Origin: Bacteroidota bacterium
GTDB lineage: Bacteria > Bacteroidota > Bacteroidia > Sphingobacteriales > Sphingobacteriaceae
Length of the DNA: 64,000 bases
NCBI GenBank assembly: GCA_018266915.1
Contig: JAFDZM010000098.1
Coordinates: 62,001 to 126,000, forward strand
Reading direction: 5' to 3'
Position numbers and translations under genes: made by a program. Below the pieces are notes generated by a model, which did not search any database, had not been told where the DNA came from, and saw nothing but the letters and a program-made list of their open reading frames with translations. Below are positions 62,301 through 64,000 of this stretch, in pieces. The first letter of the stretch is position 1. Each line of letters begins with the position of its first letter.

Positions 62301-62435
62301 TACATCCGGGAAGGCGTCGATACTGATATTTTTAAAACTGATATACCCCCCGGCTGCAAGCAAAGCAGTCACGAAGAATATAAAGTACTTATTTGTTAAT
62401 GCGAATGATAAAACCCTTTTTATGAATCGATTCAT
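59307..62435 (-). CDS. CusA/CzcA-family heavy-metal efflux RND transporter
   Basis: 1042-residue inner-membrane proton antiporter. Twelve membrane helices in two blocks; NTSVTIISQWPGRSAEEVEK and EKKTSIRSSSLFGLSVVKVTF near the N-terminus are HME-RND marks, with helix 4 GMSANLLSMGAIDFGIIIDG supplying the proton-relay Asp residues (family). Metal (Cu, Ag, Zn, Co, Cd) cannot be fixed; the periplasmic Met/Asp set was not aligned. Part of a cusC-cusB-cusA operon read leftwards. Confidence 0.93.
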   Translation of the reverse strand: MNRFIKRVLSFALTNKYFIFFVTALLAAGGYISFKNISIDAFPDVTNTSVTIISQWPGRSAEEVEKFVTRPLEIAMNPAEKKTSIRSSSLFGLSVVKVTFDDDVDYAFARLQINNHIGDANLPDGVNPSIEPPYGPTGEIYRFTLTSNKRSVRDLKTIEDWVVDREIRAVPGVADVNSFGGEVKTYQITVDPQKALQYGVSALELYDAVSKSNVNVGGDVIEQSGQAYVVRGIGLLNNIDEIKNVVINNVKGTPIYVKTIAEVTESALPRLGQVGRDRDPDVVEGIVVMRKGENPSLVIAALKEKIHDLNYNILPSDVKIKTFYDREDLVNFATHTVLHNMFEGIIFVTVIVFLFMADWRTTLIVSLIIPLALLFAFICLKLKGMSANLLSMGAIDFGIIIDGAVVMVEGIFVVLDHRAREVGMEKYNRLSKLGMIKEACLVNGKGIFFAKLIIITGLLPIFSFQKVEGKMFSPLAWTLGFALLGALIMTFTFVPAFASVLLNKNVKEKHNVFVEFISGFCMRIYSWCFKFRKLMLPFTIGTLFICLACFELLGTEFLPELNEGAIYVRATGPLSTSLGESVKLANEMRKIFLSFSEVKQVLSQTGRPNDGTDATGFYNIEFHVDIYPQDKWARGETKEELIQRMQEKLKFFPGIDLNFSQPISDNVEEAVSGVKGSIVVKLFGDDYKFIEGKEDTIFNILKGVRGIEDLGVLRDMGQPELQINLNQVKMAQYGVTAADANAVIETAIGGKAATQIYEGERKFDLRIRYPEYFRNNTQSIGDLRVPSISGNKVPLREIADITKITGISMIYRDAHKRYGAIKFSIRGRDMGSTIKEAQDKVNAKIKLPKGYFLEWAGDFENQQRASKRLAQVVPISLLIIFFILFILFGNVKDSLLVLNNVPFAIAGGILALLITGVNFNISAGIGFIALFGICVQNGVILITKFKSNIKELRFHSARRFSDALRLGVADRLRAVVMTALMAAIGLLPAAMSNGIGSEASKPLAIVVIGGLITNTTFNLFIFPIIFYGAYKKRVEQGNIGRM

Positions 62436-62444
62436 TTTTCTTAT

Positions 62445-62538
62445 TGCGGAATTCGGAATTTCGAATTCGGATTAAATTGTGATTCTTTTATTATTTATCT
62501 TCTTACTTCCGAAATCGGACTTCCGACTTCCGAAATCA
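62445..62538. repeat. Word-repeat spacer inside the efflux operon (TTCGGAAGTCGGAA words)
   Basis: The left half has GCGGAATTCGGAATTTCGAA and TTCGGATT. The right half has CTTCCGAAATCGGACTTCCG and ACTTCCGAAATC, their drifted complements. It separates the cusB-like stop from the cusA-like start by about 100 bp, a long gap for an operon. Confidence 0.55.
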
Positions 62539-62541
62539 TTC

Positions 62542-63642
62542 TCAATCCTTAAGTGATTCAAAAAGATACACTTGTCTTGATGCCACTATACGGTCGCCTG
62601 GCTTTAATCCAGCACGGATATAAGCACGGTCTTCCACTCGTTTGGCGATATCCACCTGCTGGATACGTGCATGAGCCTTGCCATCAACCACTACTACATA
62701 GTTTTTATCATTATCAAAAATCAAAGCACGGGTATTGATCATAGGCAGGTTTTCGCCCGATTTAGCTTTAATGATCACGCTGGCAAACATGCCCGGCTTT
62801 AGCTTATTACCCGGGTTAGTGATTTTCACCCTCGCTTTGATCACTTTATCATCCGGGTCAAGCATATCGTATATCTTATCGATCTTGCCAACAAAAACCT
62901 TATCAGGATAAGACAGCGTAGTGATCTTTACCGGATCTCCTGTCTGAATATTGGCAATATCAGACTCATAAATATTGATAAGTACATAGACATCCGATAG
63001 ATCAGCAATGGTAAACAAGTTAGTGCTGTTATCCGCTCTCACTTGTGTATTATCGGTCAGATTTTTTTCAATTACATACCCAGAAATAGGTGCTTTTACA
63101 ACGTATCCCTGCTCGTTGCTTTTGTTGATGCTGACCACTTCGCTGGCGCGTTTCTGCTCGGCCACTGCCTTTTGATAATCAGACTGTGCCTGTTCAAAAT
63201 CCTTTTGAGAAGCTAAGCCACTTTTGTACAGGTCCTGGGTTGATTCCAGGGTTCGTTTGGCGCTTCTCAGGTCTGCTTCGGCAGAAATATAATCCTTGGT
63301 AAAACCAGCCATTTCCGCGCTCTTCATTATGGCTAATGTCTGGCCCTTGCTTACTACATCGCCTAATTGAACATTGACATCTTTTGCTACCCCGCTTACC
63401 ATCGGATAAATTTTAACCGATTTATTTTCGTCAGGGGCGATGCTACCGGTCAGCTTGATCTCGGATAGTGCACTGGCCTCCTTTACAGTGTCTATCAGCA
63501 GGCTCCTCAGGAGCGTATCTGTTACCTGGAATTTTTCGTCTTTTTCGCCGCCTGTGTTTTCAGAACGATGACAACTTTGCAGCATTAATGCTGCTGAAAC
63601 TGCTACGACAGCAGTCATAAGGTAGTGTTGCGGTTTTAACAT
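62542..63642 (-). CDS. CusB/HlyD-family efflux periplasmic adaptor lipoprotein
   Basis: 366 residues from ATG 63642; the lipoprotein signal TAVVAVSAALMLQSC precedes HRSENTGGE. Barrel-sandwich: IKLTGSIAPDENKSVKIYPM and VVKAPISGYVIEKNLT; a helical hairpin lies between (SAEADLRSAKRTLESTQDLY). Beta-barrel and membrane-proximal strands follow (VLINIYESDIANIQTGDPVK, GLKPGDRIVASRQV). It bridges the RND pump and the outer-membrane channel. The earlier in-frame ATG 63732 would remove a normal signal. Confidence 0.93.
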   Translation of the reverse strand: MLKPQHYLMTAVVAVSAALMLQSCHRSENTGGEKDEKFQVTDTLLRSLLIDTVKEASALSEIKLTGSIAPDENKSVKIYPMVSGVAKDVNVQLGDVVSKGQTLAIMKSAEMAGFTKDYISAEADLRSAKRTLESTQDLYKSGLASQKDFEQAQSDYQKAVAEQKRASEVVSINKSNEQGYVVKAPISGYVIEKNLTDNTQVRADNSTNLFTIADLSDVYVLINIYESDIANIQTGDPVKITTLSYPDKVFVGKIDKIYDMLDPDDKVIKARVKITNPGNKLKPGMFASVIIKAKSGENLPMINTRALIFDNDKNYVVVVDGKAHARIQQVDIAKRVEDRAYIRAGLKPGDRIVASRQVYLFESLKD

Positions 63643-63670
63643 ATCGCGTGGCTCTTTTATAAAATATATT

Positions 63671-63877
63671 TTATCCTTTATATGAATCATTGCCGTGGCA
63701 AGTGCAGCAAATTGCTGCACCGCCTTTGGCAACCTTAATACGACTAGGGGTATTAAGTATCATTAGTAGGGGTATTTTGAAATTTAGTGTCCCTGTCGTT
63801 CGCCCTGGTAGCAGGCTGATTGCCTGGCAGCTGACTGCCAGGACAATCAATCCGTTTTTTGCGAACTTTTTTTTCAT
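63671..63877 (-). CDS. Possible small exported protein between cusC and cusB (doubtful)
   Basis: ATG at 63877, 68 codons, 30 bp after the cusC stop. N-terminus MKKKFAKNGLIVLAVSC looks like a lipoprotein signal. The second half is not persuasive and includes the TAGGGGTAT repeats. A palindrome (63823-63842, CCTGGCAGCTGACTGCCAGG) sits in the signal region; a one-base shift there would give a soluble-looking tail (GNQPATRANDRDTKFQNTP) ending at a stop. So it may be a frameshifted or chance frame. Confidence 0.25.
   Translation of the reverse strand: MKKKFAKNGLIVLAVSCQAISLLPGRTTGTLNFKIPLLMILNTPSRIKVAKGGAAICCTCHGNDSYKG
63745..63775. promoter_or_regulatory. Direct repeats TAGGGGTAT, 22 bp apart
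   Basis: TAGGGGTAT at 63745-63753 and 63767-63775, with a third at 63892-63900 and CAGGGGTAT near 59289. The 22-bp spacing is two helical turns. ATACCCCTA half-sites resemble the G/C-tract operators of copper repressor CsoR in other phyla, but no such regulator is in the window. Confidence 0.4.
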
Positions 63878-63906
63878 CGTTATTTTAATAGTAGGGGTAT
63901 GTCGTC

Positions 63907-64000
63907 TTATTTATTAAAAAATGATGTGCCTGTCGCGTAATTCAACTGCTCAAGCGAGAGTATCCGGTTGAGTTGCAGGTTATTCATTTGCAGCGTGTTG
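63907..64000 (-). CDS. CusC/TolC-family outer-membrane efflux protein, 3' end only
   Basis: The last 30 codons (…NTLQMNNLQLNRILSLEQLN, YATGTSFFNK, stop TAA at 63907) continue past the right edge. The LNRILSLEQLNYATG end is the C-terminal helix of TolC-type channels of heavy-metal systems. With the adaptor and pump to the left it completes a tripartite efflux set. Confidence 0.8.
   Translation of the reverse strand, partial: NTLQMNNLQLNRILSLEQLNYATGTSFFNK

Noticed and set aside
63671..63877. Small c-type cytochrome from the CCTCHG (CxxCH) string
   Set aside because: No second heme-domain feature or axial Met region is present, and the motif comes from a repeat-rich stretch. Kept only as a doubtful frame.
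1..64000. CRISPR arrays, tRNA, rRNA, riboswitches, phage genes
   Set aside because: No regularly spaced direct repeats, cloverleaf sequences, rRNA stretches or known riboswitch cores were seen in the gaps inspected by eye; a covariance-model search would settle short RNAs.

Overview
The window looks like chromosome from a Bacteroidota member of the Sphingobacteriaceae type (Mucilaginibacter or Pedobacter relatives). The main clues are a TonB-dependent receptor with an N-terminal carboxypeptidase-regulatory-like domain, many secreted lipoproteins, bacillithiol genes (bshA, ytxJ), FKBP lipoproteins next to a DHH phosphoesterase, moderate GC content, TAnnTTTG promoter elements and few ribosome-binding sites. 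Genus is an inference. No rRNA, tRNA, CRISPR array, phage or complete insertion sequence was seen.

Layout. 1-1.8 kb: 3' end of a tryptophan 2,3-dioxygenase and ilvE. 1.9-8.5 kb: a four-gene leftward export/uptake operon (TonB-dependent receptor, beta-helix lipoprotein, beta-propeller lipoprotein, secreted metallophosphoesterase). 8.8-16 kb: clpS, a CBM9/DOMON-like secreted protein, dcd, a phosphopantetheinyl transferase-lipB-SGNH hydrolase operon, a VOC/class V aminotransferase pair and a papain-like lipoprotein. 16-24 kb: YXWGXW protein, a 49-residue basic protein, rdgB, surA-moxR, an NTF2-like protein and cysS. 24.4-29 kb: mutL, two tandem rhomboid proteases and a membrane-anchored EEP hydrolase. 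29.5-41 kb: amidohydrolase plus serine hydrolase, bshA, lactonase, a pseudouridine synthase with a long basic tail, a lytic transglycosylase and uvrA. 41-48 kb: an orphan antitoxin with a decayed ParE toxin, nnrD, an ECF sigma/anti-sigma pair behind lipA, ytxJ, a tiny lipoprotein, ribH and a TPR protein. 48.5-59 kb: recF-DciA-like pair, ndk, nrnA-like gene, two FKBP isomerases, tatD, ansA and an FtsX-type permease. 59-64 kb: CusA-CusB-(CusC) metal efflux operon running off the right edge.

Most genes are housekeeping, but some work together. lipB and lipA are the two steps of endogenous lipoate synthesis. bshA and ytxJ belong to bacillithiol metabolism. surA, the FKBPs and the lipoprotein genes serve envelope biogenesis. 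dcd, ndk and rdgB handle nucleotide pools, and uvrA, mutL and recF handle DNA repair.

The less ordinary content is mostly between genes. There is a large set of unrelated palindromic or quasi-palindromic repeats, including spacers built from one short word repeated with drift in both orientations, a MITE-like element, inverted GCTCC elements flanking an orphan gene, and short palindromes inside a coding region. The ParE pseudogene, the truncated GH3/beta-lactamase fusion and the receptor-phosphoesterase operon are the other points most worth checking. No convincing new multi-gene defence or metabolic system was found.
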